Assembly (NCBI GenBank): GCA_963682055.1 | Contig: OY821749.1 | Coordinates: 5,134,336-5,198,335, forward strand | Length of the DNA: 64,000 bases | Source: Primula veris | Taxonomy: Eukaryota > Streptophyta > Magnoliopsida > Ericales > Primulaceae | Reading direction: 5' to 3' | In this document: one piece after another, positions 1-12,299 of the stretch | Numbering within the stretch: the stretch's first letter is position 1 | How the letters are laid out: each line of letters opens with the position of its first letter | Position numbers and translations under genes: made by a program | The notes under the pieces: generated by a model | Database searches by the model: none | Told to the model about the DNA's origin: nothing | Seen by the model: the letters and a program-made list of their open reading frames with translations, nothing else

Positions 1-1010
1 ATATTTTGTGCTTATCCGAAGAACACACAATCTACCGTTTTTTCGATCCTATCCAAGTCCTTCAAGGAACAAGATTGAGACCTTTATTAGGTAGCACCAA
101 ACTTTCACGAACTTATAGTCAGGCACCATACCTTCTATAATTTTGACTGTTTGATCCAACTTCCTAAGAGGTAGTTTGTTCAACACATATCTTGCGGAAA
201 GCTCACTTCCCGCACAAACTCAGAGTTTAACCATGAACTTATCAACATGACATTCCAACCACACAATTGTGCAAACGGTGTCTCATGTTCACCGTTTCAA
301 TCACATTGATCATGTATTCATATCCATGTGAATATACCATTTCGGAACTAGTTAGACAATATCTAACACGTCCAAGAATAGTCTATCATTTAATGATAAA
401 CACTTAATCATTGGATTAAAGTTGGTAGATTAACACAACAGAACACTCATGATTAAACATGTTTTCTGACAAGTCTTAATCCTCAACAATAGAATTCACA
501 TATTCATTCTTACTTCAACGAATATCTCGACTGATTTGTCTTTACTTCTCATCAAGTAGACATATCAGTGTTTAGTACAACCATCAATAAATTGAGGAAA
601 TACCTTTTAAACCCTTCTTGGTTTTGCACTCATCTCAAATGTATCGAACCATTTGGTTATGTACTTCGTTCGAAACTTCGAACTGAAGACTTAGCAATAC
701 ATTGCTTCAAACACAAACTCATATTTGTGTTTCAATTTAAATAATAGATTTAGAAAAATAAAACATTTAACCTTTTATATTTTCATCACCTACTATATCA
801 TGTCAAATCAGTGACTTGGTTGAATAATTCAACATGTCATTATTGACCACAAGAGTATCGACTAAAATGCTCATTTTGAACAAATAGTCACTCATGTATT
901 GCCACAAATAAGCAAACTTATCACAATTTGATCATAGTGTTTTGACTACCGAAAGGCTACTGCCCTTTAGATTTTAAAAACCACTAGTCATGATTCAGAT
1001 TTGTATGCTT
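1..1010 (-). pseudogene. Decayed Ty1/copia pol (integrase region), cut by window edge
   Basis: Read on the minus strand, this stretch follows the integrase region of the complete copia element at 14.1-14.9 kb, with many stops and small indels. Around 520-600 the frame gives FIDGCTK, a stop, then [15 protein letters not shown], matching FIDDCTR...[15 protein letters not shown] of the intact copy. The region near 1-60 matches the segment around 14.12-14.18 kb. No open frame remains, so it is a dead remnant of a related, older element that continues beyond the left edge. The right limit of homology is approximate. Confidence 0.72.
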
Positions 1011-3306
1011 GCACTTGTTAATGGATTTCCAAATGCTTCCACACATTAACGCCCCCACAGTTCGTGCATTCCCTTTGTCCTCACTCAGGACATGCACACT
1101 GTCATAGAGAAAATTAATCGGTTTCAAGATGGTAAATGAACAATATCATTTATTTTAGACGTTTTAAGTCCATACCAATAAATCGTTAGATATTCTCCCA
1201 CTCGCCCGCAGACGTTATGGGGCACGACTATATTCTCGATCTACATGATCAACGGGTTACTCCATATTTGTGGGACCCTTAGGGTTCTCCCCCAATAATA
1301 GTAATATAATATTACTAAATTACTATTCTCAATAATAGCAAGCTCAACATATTCACAATATGTTTTACTAATAAATTAATAATATGTTATTTCAACAAAT
1401 TATTAAATGTTTTTCCAACAAATAAATAAGATGTTAATTTCAACAAATTATTAAATGTTTTTTCAGCAAATTAATAAGATATTATTTCAGCAAATAATAA
1501 ATTAGCCGATATTTGTTTATTCTTAAAATAAACTCAACGACCATTTATAATTTGTTAATCATCAAATTATTTGCTCTTGGATGAACAAAGTTTGTTATTA
1601 AATAATCTTTCATCCAAATAAGTAACCGACTCGTCATTGCAATTCGTAGTTAGCTAATAAAGCTCTCCATAAATGTCAACAATAACTGTCGTTACAATAC
1701 TTTATAACTCTCCAAAATAAATTGCGATTAATCACAATTAATAAGAAGTTATAAATACTCATCATTAATCTCAGTAATGATTACCGTTACAAATTTTGTA
1801 ACCCTCCAAATTAAATTGCAATAAATCACAACTAAAGGAGTTACGACCTATTATTTCACAAAATAAATGTATTTAATAATGGTCGTTTCAAATTTGTAAC
1901 CCTCGTCATTAATATGCACTCATGCAACATTAATAGGATTTACACCGGCACCCACAATGTTCTGGTCAGTTTCAGCACCCATTGTGTTCCGGACATTTCC
2001 CGCAGGAAACTGTTTGTTATCTCAAATAACAAACACGCACAATCTAATTTCGAAAAATGAAACTAAAACTCCTCATTCGCAAACATCAAATTTCTATAAC
2101 CACGCATGGTTTCAAGAAACTGATTTTGCAAGAGTATTCTAGTTCATTCCCGAAAAAAATTATCAAATTCTGAAAGATTTATTCAGTCGTAAACACCAGA
2201 TAAATCTGATTTTACACAGAACAATCTCAGAATTCAACCAGTTCTGTCGTAAGCCCCAAATTCTGAAAAATCAGAAAATGGTTTTAAAAGAACTATTTTG
2301 AAACTAGTTTTTTCGTAAGCCCCAAATTAATGGTTTTACACGAACTATTTCGAAAACATTCATCCTCCAATTTAATTGTAGAGATCCATATGACTACATA
2401 AAAACTCATTGAAAATTGTTAGTCCTTTATTAACATGAAAACAATAAACATGTATAAAATTCACTAACAATATAATGTAACGAGATTACTCATAATATGA
2501 AATGATAATAAATCCATTCATTACTAAATTATTCACATGACTTATTATAGTAATAGTCCAAAAGAAACGGTTTCGTAATGTGTCTCAATACCCATTACTA
2601 CAAAAATTAATCACCATTTAAGTCCAAAATTAAACTCTATTATTTCCTGACTTTAAAACGGTTACACAATCTGTGTATTATATCCTCCGGAATAACAAAC
2701 CGAAAACAATCTAATCCATGTAACTGTGTTGTATCCCTTTACAACTCATCATATTCAAATAAATAAATAAATAACAAAACAAACATAACATTTGGCAAAC
2801 ATGGATGGTTTTAAATCCTACGAAGCCATCATATTGGCTTCTTTGCTTATAACCGCATTTCATGATTCACCATAAACACAAGAAAGAGAATTTGGGGTGC
2901 TTCAAGTCAAGTTACTTTCAACCACTGTTTTAATAGTTATAGGACTATACCAACCATAACCGGTGAGATGGAAAACCTCTTGCAGAAAATGTTACCAATA
3001 CTCTGAAGTTAGAAATGTTATCGGAATATTATAACAGAATATTTCAGTAACAGAATGTAATCTTATGCATATATACAAATTAAATGTATGGAAAATCCAG
3101 AACAAAGATAAACCACAAATAAAATTAAAAACATGATATAACAATCCGAAACCATTATAGCCGTAAACATTAAATTCCCGAAATCAAAGATTAAGAGAAA
3201 ATGATTTTACTAAGAACGATTACGGATAAAGAAATAATTTTCTGTAAATCCATACACCGAAATTATTGTATTAACGTACCAAACATAAAAGAATATCGTT
3301 TAAGAT
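1011..3306. other. AT-rich internal DNA of the old copia remnant, no gene
   Basis: No credible open frame is present. There are short imperfect repeats: AAATTATTAAATGTTTTT-type units about 50-60 bp apart at 1370-1510, paired units around TTGTAACCCTCCAAA at 1680-1905, and CGTAAGCCCCAAATT blocks at 2185-2360. Lying between the integrase remnant and the LTR remnant, this is best read as decayed gag and leader plus later insertions, which is inference. Confidence 0.4.
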
Positions 3307-3700
3307 TGTTGGGTACGTTGTAAATAAACACAATAATTTCTACGGAAAAGAAATGGACAAATAAACAGAAAATGGTTTCCTCAAATATATAAATATCAAT
3401 TACAAGATGTAACATAAAATAATGTAAATGATACCGAAATAGACTAAAGTCCGAGACGAGTTAACTGAAAGCAGTTTCCCTTAAACGATATTTGTCCCGC
3501 CACCTCTGCTTCTGGCTAAATGGGCACTTCGTTCCCAAGGTACAACGTCTATCACATGTGACTCGGCGGAAACGGCACCGAGCCACGGTCCGGCCGTTGG
3601 TGGTGCGGTACTCTCTCTCTATATGTATGCATGTGTGTTTTTGTGTGTGAATGTGTATGTTATGACATGTATGAAACTTGTCTTGAAAAAGTGTGTCTCA
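3307..3700 (-). repeat. Remnant 5' LTR of the old copia element
   Basis: The junction TTTAAGAT|TGTTGG at 3300-3312 parallels GTTAAGAT|TGTTGG at the LTR edge of the complete copia element (16793-16807). Positions 3475-3620 then follow the other LTR at 10830-10970, sharing the AAGGTACAACGTCT and TGACTCG(G/C)CGGAAAC segments. The LTR end to the right could not be recognised, so the given end is only the limit of clear similarity. Confidence 0.6.
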
Positions 3701-5691
3701 AAAAATGGATCAAGACCATCTTTTTTAAACCTTTTCTTTGTAACTCATTTTACAATTAAAGACACATAAATGGGAAGAATGAATGGTTTTTTGTAACCAC
3801 TAAATTAAAGGAGCATTCACTCAAATAAAAACCACTTGGTTTTTATTTGACAACATGAACTTATTGGGAATTTACCAAACCAGTTGCTAAAGCTGATCAA
3901 GCTTAACAATGCAATTATGGTTTGTTTTATTCGGTTTCACGTTTAATGATTTTTTTAGAACTAAAACCACCCAAGTTACCGGTCTAAAAGCAACTAACAA
4001 GGAATTTTAGGGAGTTTTTGTTAACGTTGTACTACTAAATAGCGGATTTAATAAAATTATATCGCAAATATCAAGAGAAAACTTAATCAAAAACATAAAC
4101 GAAACTTGTTAGATAAAACGAGCTAGTTAAACTTGACAACCGTAATATGTTTGTCATAAGAAGATTGTTTTAGTTAATAGTATAAACGTATTGGTTGAAA
4201 TCTAGAGAAAAAGATAAGGCAATCTAAAATCCAAAATTTAGGATATTTAAGAACTTATATTCAACTTGGTTAATTCCTCGTGAATTGACCCCTACTTCTG
4301 GGATTTTATATTGCGACACTTTGTTACGTGGAAAAAACATGTAGCCGAGAAAGTCACCAAACAATTGAATGTTTTGTTAAGCCTCTTTTATCTCCTTGAA
4401 TGTCTACACCTTTGTCTTTGATGAGCAACCGAACTAAATTCGGTTTTATACCTCCTTATTCTCTTAAAAGCTTTTAACCTTCTTGCTGAAGCGTAATTGT
4501 CAATTCTTCAATTAAAACAACAAAAGAAGTAATCCTATTTTTAAGTCATACTATGCCTTTATTTGATATATGCTCACTTTATTTTTTTTTTAAAAGCATT
4601 CTCAGATTCCTAATAATCATGAGATGGTGCTAGTCCAAGCTTCATGATCTTCCACTCTGAATTAATTACGGACGTACCCTCAAGACTTGAGCAATTATTT
4701 AATTGCTTGGTGTACTACTAGCTGTTCAACAACGCTGACAATTATCTTGCAAGCTCCTTGTCAAGAGCCTCATCACCTTTTTTTTGCACTTGTTTATTAT
4801 AGCATGCTCCATTGGATTTTAGCAATTCCCTTGTATATACATTCTCCTTCTCAACTAGTTGAGGCTCAAATATTGGTAAAGAGTCCTTATGCTTCAACAT
4901 TGTATATATATATATAAATAAATAAAAACATTCTATATCTCTGATCTTTCGGTAGAAGTTATCTTTACTTTAAAAATTAATGGGCTTTCAATCCTTTTAG
5001 TTGTACACTTGTTTTGTGATAAATCAATTATATTTCTTTGATTAAGTATTTTCTTTAATTTCACACATCCGTAGGCACTTTGTTTAATTGCATCGTCAAT
5101 AGTATTTGAATAGTTAGACATTATCGGGATTTTTCCTTTTTTAACTTACTAGGTACCAATCACTTATTTATTATTCACAAGATATATTTTTATAACTTTG
5201 AGAAAGTATAAAGAATTTACATAATAGTATATTGTGTTGGAAATATGCACATAATGGTTAAGCCCAATATGTTATTACTTATTTCTTGCGGTGATTCTCC
5301 ATTCAGGAAGTACAACAACAACTAGTTCCTTAGGAAGTGGTACTCCCCCTCCCAAATTGTTAGGTTATAATATATGCAATTTTTACCGATAAATAATTCA
5401 TGAAAGTTATCGAAATTGAATTTTTTAAAATTTAACAACATAGTTCAAATCTTGAACTATATGAATAAATTTTAAAACTTTACATTTCAACAATTTAAAA
5501 ACGAGATATTTGTCGGTTAAAGTTATACGTATATACATAAAGCTTCAATATTTTGGGACAAAGGGAAAATAAGAATTTCAAGAAACTCCTTTTTTGTCTT
5601 TTCTAAACGGAATGACAACCTCATTCTCAAAAATTATTTTTCCTATAAATTGGTACTTTCATTCCGCTTTTTTCATTCCAATTGAGTTTGC
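3701..5691. other. AT-rich intergenic DNA, nothing recognised
   Basis: Only short, compositionally ordinary open frames are present, the longest around 4687-4917, with no motif, codon bias or homology I can recognise. It may include the far end of the old copia LTR. A short (TA)n tract lies near 4903-4915. Confidence 0.4.
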
Positions 5692-6178
5692 ACATAGTTA
5701 CTCGGAAACTCTGTATAGGGTACATATCACGTTTCACCGGAAACGCGTTTCGGAAACAGGTACGGTACTGTTTCAAATTTTTAGGAAAAACGTTTCGAAA
5801 ACTTAAGCAAAACCTTTTTAAAAACTTAAATTATATTTTTTGGAAAACTCAATAAAACATTCAATAAACTTGTAAAATACTTATTATTGAATAAAAGTGA
5901 AAACTGCATTTGAAATATGATGAAATCAAATTAATAAAATAGTTTATGTAAATTATTTTGATAAATTATCTCTTAATTCATAAGAATTTAACGATTTGTT
6001 AAATTTATTATTGTATTATTCATAAAAGTGAACGTATTTCATAAATATTTCCAACATATTATATTATATACTTTTAATTATATCGGCGTTTCCCATTCCC
6101 ATTAAAAATTAACTTGCGTTTCCCGTTTCAGTTTTCCGTATCGTATCCTGCTTCCGCTTCCTGACTTGGTAACTATGT
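5692..6178. mobile_element. Possible MITE bounded by a 10-bp inverted repeat
   Basis: ACATAGTTAC at 5692-5701 is inverted at 6169-6178. The flanking 60-70 bases on each side are rich in GTTTC/GAAAC words (CGGAAACGCGTTTCGG on the left, GCGTTTCCCGTTTCAG on the right), giving the ends loosely palindromic character. No target-site duplication is visible and the interior is AT-rich without coding capacity. It could instead be chance similarity. Confidence 0.3.
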
Positions 6179-6553
6179 TTCCAATCCGTATCGCTTTTCT
6201 CATCTCTCTCGAACCCCTTCGACATTTTACCATGTCTACTAGTAAGTTCTTTTATTTCAAAACCTCTCAAAATGTTTTTTGAAACCCAACTATTCCGTCT
6301 TCTGGAGTACTATCTGAAACTATATCAAATGTATATGAACTCTAAAAAAGAATCAATAGAAACTTTAACCACTAGCAAAAATCAGATGGAGCTCTATCAT
6401 GGAAACAATGAACTAAATGTGGATTAGTAAACCGTCTCTCTCTCTATATACATACCATGCAACTAGTTCGTCCAACTCATAATTAATCTTCGTTAACTTG
6501 ATTCTACATATTCAACGCTCTTCCGAAATTCTACTGATATTTATTATTTTGGC

Positions 6554-6949
6554 ATGGACAAGTATGATTTATTGTACGAAACTAGAGGAGAAAGTGAGCT
6601 TTCAAGAAAACTTGCAGGAATCGATGACATCGATGAGGTATATGAGCTGTTATCAACGAATCTAAAGGTTTCTATACCAGCTCCAGAGAAGTACAAAGGT
6701 TGTGACAATGACATCAATAATTTTTTATCAAGTTACTATCCGGATCAAACCCAAGAAGTGGAAAATAAGACGAAGTCTATACTTGATTCTCCAATTCAAG
6801 GAGCTCATCAGCTTTCAAGAATGACTGTCGAGTCTCTGGGATTAGAGAGCTATGGATTTATAAGTACCCCCCGTTTGCTCATGTCGGCCCTCTCTGTTGA
6901 GTCGTTGGGTTTGGAGAAGTATGGATTTGTCACGGAAGATGATATGTAG
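6554..6949 (+). CDS. Hypothetical small protein with a duplicated ESLGLExYGF motif
   Basis: A 131-codon frame starts at ATG 6554 and ends TAG. The product is acidic, with balanced amino-acid use unlike the surrounding AT-rich DNA. The motif VESLGLExYGF occurs twice, at about residues 92-102 and 115-125, once as VESLGLESYGF and once as VESLGLEKYGF. A CT-rich tract and TATATACATA lie about 100 bp upstream, which would suit a short gene with its own promoter. The ESLGxES core loosely recalls the MTESLGFES motif of FANTASTIC FOUR-like plant proteins, but the rest does not match anything I know, so I assign no function. It may be a short gene, a gene fragment or a captured exon. The solo LTR begins 64 bp after the stop, so the insertion lies in or just beyond any 3' UTR. 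Confidence 0.45.
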   Translation: MDKYDLLYETRGESELSRKLAGIDDIDEVYELLSTNLKVSIPAPEKYKGCDNDINNFLSSYYPDQTQEVENKTKSILDSPIQGAHQLSRMTVESLGLESYGFISTPRLLMSALSVESLGLEKYGFVTEDDM

Positions 6950-7164
6950 TACTCTCTTTTTGAGATTTTTGTTAGTTTCTCGTGTCATCCAAGTAGTGTT
7001 ATTTATAGGGAACTGTTGGTGATTTTAGTATCATCAATGTATTTTAGTAGTAATGTGATTTATTATAGGCCGATGCAATAATGCGTTAAACTCGGAAACG
7101 AGTTAGGGAAGTGCGGAGTGCACGCTCGTCGAGCCAACGTATAATTGAATATGAATAATTGAAA

Positions 7165-7330
7165 CGGGGTTCCAAGGGGCAGAGCCCCTGGCGGGGTCCT
7201 AGGGGCAGAGCCCCTGGCGGGGTCCTAGGGGCAGAGCCCCTGGCGGGGTCCAAGGGGCGAGAGCCCCTGGTTGGGGTCCCGCTGCCAGGACAGCGGGCGG
7301 GGTGCGGGGCAGCGCCCCGAGCGAAAATTT
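7165..7330 (+). repeat. GC-rich tandem repeat in the solo LTR
   Basis: Units of about 26 bp built on GGGGCAGAGCCCCTGGCGGG repeat three to four times from 7174, degenerating towards 7330. The GGGGCNNNGCCCC core is a self-complementary hairpin. Composition is strikingly GC-rich against AT-rich flanks. Confidence 0.8.
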
Positions 7331-7334
7331 TCCG

Positions 7335-7562
7335 AACAGTTGCTTCCTTTCCGGAAAATTTTGAATAGTTGGACCCTTTCCCAACAGTTGCTTCCTTTCC
7401 GGAACAGTTGATTTCTTTCCGGAAAATTTTGAATAGTTGGACCCTTTCCCAACAGTTGCTTCCTTTCCGGAACAGTTGCTTCCTTTCCGGAAAATTTTGA
7501 ATAGTTGGACCCTTTCCGGAACAGTTGCTTCCTTTCCGGAACAGTTGCTTCCTTTCAGTTTC
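7335..7562 (+). repeat. TTCCGGAACAG tandem repeats in the solo LTR
   Basis: Interleaved units CAGTTGCTTCCTTTCCGGAA and AATTTTGAATAGTTGGACCC alternate through this stretch. TTTCCGGAA is palindromic at its core. The array creates spurious open frames on both strands, which I do not annotate as genes. Confidence 0.8.
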
Positions 7563-7810
7563 GGTTATTGATCTCCTATATAAGAAGTCATTTGGCCTCG
7601 GTTTTGGATACAGAAACATATAAGAAAATTCTCTCTACATTTCCTAATCTATTCTCCTTGCCAGAAACAGATTGTTTTTCAAGAATTATCCCCACAAAGA
7701 TTTCGTGAACCCAGGCAATAATAGGGTCGAAATACTTTGTTCGGAAAGTGTACGAACACGATTCTTTGAATTTATCCAGGATTATCATACCCTAAATATC
7801 TAACAGGAAC

Positions 7811-10306
7811 TTCGAAGTTTAATTTGTCTTCATTGTCATGTTTCTGTTAGTTAAGGCAATTAGGCTATCTCTTGGAAAAGTAGTCACATTTACGTGACTT
7901 TATGCAAATGAATTCGGTAGTCTTATTTATATTGGTTGATGAAAATAAAAATAAAAAAATGAACTAAATGTGGAACTATATGCTCTTTGCACGTCTAGAC
8001 GTTGGGATTGTCCTTTCGCTTTCAATAATTCCATACAATCCGGCCAACTGTAATTAACTTCTCCACTACATGTTGCTCTTCATACTTACCCTTGTATTGC
8101 TTAGAACTTTAAATTAGTCATTTTGCTTTCCTACTTGTATTTGATATCAAGCTCTAGTAATTTTGCCCCCCTTTCATTTTAGTATTTTCTCAAGTGTCAA
8201 TTTTATTACTATTGCATGTTTTTAATATTTAGTTTTTCAATTATGACCCTATTTGCGCAAACAAATTAATATTCCTTGTTTCTATGGGTTTTTAAGATCA
8301 ATAGCATCACTTCTCTTATATTACCAATTTATTTTAAATATAAGCAGATTGTTTTAAAATTGTATACGTATCAGTTTTCTTATCCATTAACTTAAATTTA
8401 CATGAACTCAAATAGAAGAGATTCTCTCATAATTAAAATAATATTTTTTCTCTCTTACTTTTCTCTTATTCTCTTTCCTTTATTTGTACTTTTCACATAT
8501 AAATTAATAAAATAAAAAAAATATGAGTTGTATAATTGTGATAGAAAAGTTGATAAAAAAAAATGATAATTTGTATAAAACAAAACGTTTCCTTATAAGT
8601 TGTAAATGTGTACTTTTTACTTTAAATATGAGGAACGTCTAACTTATTTAACGTGGTTGCTCTAGTAAATTAATTTGGGTTGAAAAAAATTGATAAAAAT
8701 ATATTAAAATATAGTAATATTTAGTTATGATAAGAAATTTGATAGAGAAACTGAAAAATGTATAAAGTTAAATTGTTAGCCGAAAAATATAAAAATGATG
8801 CTAATTACCTTAAATATGGAGAAAATTATAATGAAACTGATACGGTTGCTCTAAATTACAATGAGACTTCTCAAATAGGAGTTTCTATCCATTAATTATT
8901 AATTGCTATGTACGGTTTGGCCTTTAATTGGGCATATATATATATATACACATTAAGTAATCATAGTTCACGCGTTATGTGTGTGACACGTAGTTGTATA
9001 AATATAATCCGGCATAAATAAATTTAACATTTTAAAAAAATTTGCAAAAATAATGGAATGAATATCATAAAAATATAATGTTTTATTGTTATAGTAATAT
9101 AAAAATATTTGTATTATGATTTGTTTGGTAGATAAATTGATATGTGTAGAAAAAGAAAATATTTATTTACTTATTTATTTAAATTGCACTAAGTTATTTG
9201 ATTAATTAATAAATTAGAATATTATTTTTTTTTTTTAAATGGGTAAAATTGAACAGCTCCAAGTTTTCTTGGGTAAAGAACTATTCCATCCCTACTTTTC
9301 AAATCCTCAAACCTTATTTGTTTGCCTATTCGGAACACTTTTATCTCGCTTCTCATGGCCCCTCCATTAGCTTCGATCCTGAACTCCAATAAGAGATCCC
9401 CAATCTCTTCAAAAAGAGTTATGTGATATCAATGAAAAACATATTCATAATCTCTTTAACATTTCTGAAGAACTTATGAAAGTACATTCAGATGATCGTG
9501 TTTCATTCAATCCTGATCTTGAAACAAAGAATGTCCATCTTAGGAAGGTTGTCATGAGCTTTAGGGTTGGCGATGCTTTTGCTTCCCTAGACACCAAACA
9601 CTAGCTATCAAACTTTCATTATATGAGTTTAAACTCTTTTTTTCTTTTCGAAAGTTGTAATAGTTATATCACCTTCTTAGTTATAACAATGTAATCTAGC
9701 TACCTCAGCAGTCCTTACTCTTTAAATAAACTATGTTGTTTTATTTGTTGTTTCCTTTTAAATTTTAGGTCATCTTCGGTTGAATTTTTACGTTCTTGAA
9801 ATTGATAAAAAGTGAGTGCTAACCAACTGCATCATCTCACTTCGCTTTTTTATACTCCAAAGTCCAACCATGTACTTCGTAGCTGCTTCTATTCTAAATA
9901 GGATTCAATAAATTAAACACATCTCGCAACAAATTTTCTCTCAATTCCTTTCTGCATAAATCATCAAATTAAATGGATTCTTTTCACATTATCCTTCAAT
10001 ATTAAAATGCCTTCTTCCAATTGCATCAACAAAGCCTGATCCTAGAGGCCATGAACGAAATCTCACAAAAAGATTTCTCAACCTTCACGAAAAACATCTT
10101 TAATCTGAACAAAAGCACATAACTTTCCTAGTACTTTTTATATGTGAACTCAATTCATCTCTCAATTCATGAAATCGTAGACCAAAGAAATTCCTTAGCC
10201 TAGGAGACCCAACAAAGAAGAGTCACAGAGATGCAAACTCAAATTCACAACCCAAGACTTGACAAATTTGTTATAGTATGAACTGTTGGAATTATGAATA
10301 ATATTG
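7811..10306. other. AT-rich intergenic DNA with one coding-like scrap
   Basis: Mostly AT-rich DNA with a (TA)n tract near 8933-8950 and oligo-T runs. At roughly 9390-9604 a plus-strand frame without an upstream ATG runs about 70 codons to a TAG, including NIHLRK-like and FRVGDAFASLDTKH wording; it looks like a decayed exon or gag fragment but I cannot identify it. Nothing else is recognised. Confidence 0.4.
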
Positions 10307-10311
10307 TTAAG

Positions 10312-11742
10312 TGTTGGTTTCCGTGTACGAAATAACAATTAATAATAATAAAAGGACTAAACAAGAATTAATTAAAACCAGTGTAATCTTTATTAATTTC
10401 CAAATGAAATACAATAAACTGATTACAACATGTAGGTACTGAAAATAATTAAAGCAAACGTTATCAGATTATTATTAATTAATAATCTGATGTACTGAAT
10501 TGCAATAAATAGAAACTGCCGGACTGAAAAGTACAAACTTAACAGCCGGACTGTTCTGTTTGAAATTGAAATTACAGGACTGAATTGAAACTATTCTAAT
10601 TACATAATTAAATTACAGAATAGTAATTACAGCAAAAAACAGAACTTTAAACTAATTACAGATAAGTACAAACAAAATATAAAGCTACAGCTAAGGACAG
10701 CAATTGAAATACTAAAATAAAAAGGACAGAATTGAATGCGTAAATGAAATGGACAGAATTAAAAGACGTAAATGAAATGGACAGAATAGAATAAAATAAG
10801 ACGAGGCTACTGTTAACAGTATGCCCTTAACCGATATTCGCCCAACCACCTTAAGGTTTCTGGTTGCGTTGGCGCTTCGATCCCAAGGTACAACGTCTCG
10901 GATGACTCGCCGGAAACTGGCGACGAGTCAAGGTCGAGCTGTTGGTGGGTGGTTCTCTCTGGTTCTAAAATGTAATGCTGTTTTTGAGAGATGATATATG
11001 CTTCTGTATTTTATTTCAGAATGTTGTCTATTTGACATGTGGGGGGTCTGCCTATTTATAGGCTTGCTGAGTATCTCAGCCATTAAGGTCACTTTACTAC
11101 TGTCAGTTTTCGAAATTCGAAACTGCAGTATTAACTTTGCAATCAAATCATATTTATTGCAACAGTTACAGCTTTGCTGGAAGCTTTTCCCGAACAGGAG
11201 CACTTTTTCCGAACAGGCACGCTTTTCCCGAACAGACGCACTTTTTCCCGAACATGCACGCTTTTCCCGAACAGGCGCGCTTTTCCCGAACAGGCGCACT
11301 TTTCCCGTTGAGTTAAAAACCCGTCGAGCAAGCCCGCCCATCGAGCAAGCCCATGTGTGGTACACAATACACACATGTGTATATGGACACACTACTTGAT
11401 ATCCACATGGGATACCCTAGTATATATATTGTAAAAATCACTCATGATTTTCCAATGTGGGATAACCCTCATGGGTTAAATCCCATTTCTTTTCTCATTT
11501 TCCAGCATTGGCTTTATTGCCTCTTTCGAGTACCAACCTTCGAGTCCAATTATCATTCACACCCTTCCTCCGAATAGGTCATGCGATATACCGTTGCGAA
11601 GCTAGTCGCACGAGCTACTCAACCGCATTGAGTTTGGCCTCAGAAAAACTGAGGATTCGCATTGAAAATTGACTCAAAGATGGTCCCTGACCACTTGGAA
11701 CAACCATGTATAAAATACATGTTTTCCTACATTTTTCCAACA
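10312..11742 (-). repeat. 3' LTR of the copia element (1431 bp)
   Basis: Begins TGTTGG and ends CCAACA on the plus strand. It has a TATAAATA on the minus strand at 11053-11060 and an expanded CTTTTCCCGAACAGGCGC array at 11184-11310 that explains why it is longer than its partner. Open frames crossing it (10928-11399) are repeat-driven shadows. Confidence 0.93.
11184..11310 (-). repeat. CTTTTCCCGAACAGG minisatellite in the 3' LTR
   Basis: About seven imperfect units of 17-20 bp with core CTTTTCCCGAACAGGC lie in a row. The partner LTR has only about two of these units at 17670-17700, but has three copies of a CGTCGAGCAAGCCCGCC unit at 17699-17752. The two LTRs have therefore changed repeat number since insertion. 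Confidence 0.88.
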
Positions 11743-12299
11743 ATCCCCCACATGAATGCAATTGGCTCGAAAGCCCATGTCCTAAATGCAAATCAAGAGA
11801 ACCGCAAAAGTTCACTGCCTAAGGTCAGGTAGCGCGCGCCTTGAACCTGCCGTAGCGGAATACCACCCAGAATACTGCTATTAGGTAGCTGTAAAGCTTT
11901 GAACCATCAAGCTTTGTGTATCCCAGAATGGCACCCGCACAGTGCCCTCTCTACCCACGTACTAGGCCCTTTAGTTGTTGTCCATATTTGGCCTGGACTG
12001 CCTTGGCAACTTCAACTGAGTGCTCTAGTGAATTAGCCCAAGCTCATCACATGGTACCGGCCTTACACACTCGTTATAGGTGTTCCAAGTCGAAAGTGTC
12101 CTGACTCACTTTACTCGACCGTCGAGTTACTTGGATCATTAAGAGCCTCAAGCTCACCCTTACAATGGTACATGTCTATCACTCTGTCATCGCGGAAATG
12201 GGCTGGGAACCCCAGGTTCCCGAGTGCTTTGTTCAGTTGCCCTCACAGTTCAGTTTCCCTTTGAACCTATCAGGAAATATTCCGTTTAGGTTGGGTTGC
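11743..12299 (-). other. Copia 3' untranslated region
   Basis: Non-coding sequence between the end of the polyprotein frame and the 3' LTR, ending in the polypurine tract at 11743-11751. No additional ORF of substance is present on either strand. Confidence 0.6.

Larger units (their letters stand above)
7014..7805 (+). mobile_element. Solo LTR (792 bp), probably copia-type
   Basis: The unit begins TGTTGG and ends CTAACA, and is flanked by an exact 5-bp duplication GGAAC (7009-7013 and 7806-7810). It contains a TATA-like CTATATAAG at 7576 and no coding region, primer-binding site or second LTR. The left half carries GC-rich and TTCCGGAACAG tandem repeats. TSD plus TG...CA ends with no internal domain is the signature of unequal recombination between two LTRs. 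The TATA position suggests plus orientation. Confidence 0.75.

Noticed and set aside
7086..7619. GC-rich overlapping ORFs on both strands (up to 177 codons)
   Set aside because: They follow the tandem repeats of the solo LTR in every frame and translate into repeated low-complexity peptides.
10928..11399. ORFs of 133-154 codons on both strands in the copia LTR
   Set aside because: Located entirely inside the LTR, driven by the CCCGAACAGG array; the equivalent frame in the partner LTR has a different sequence and length.
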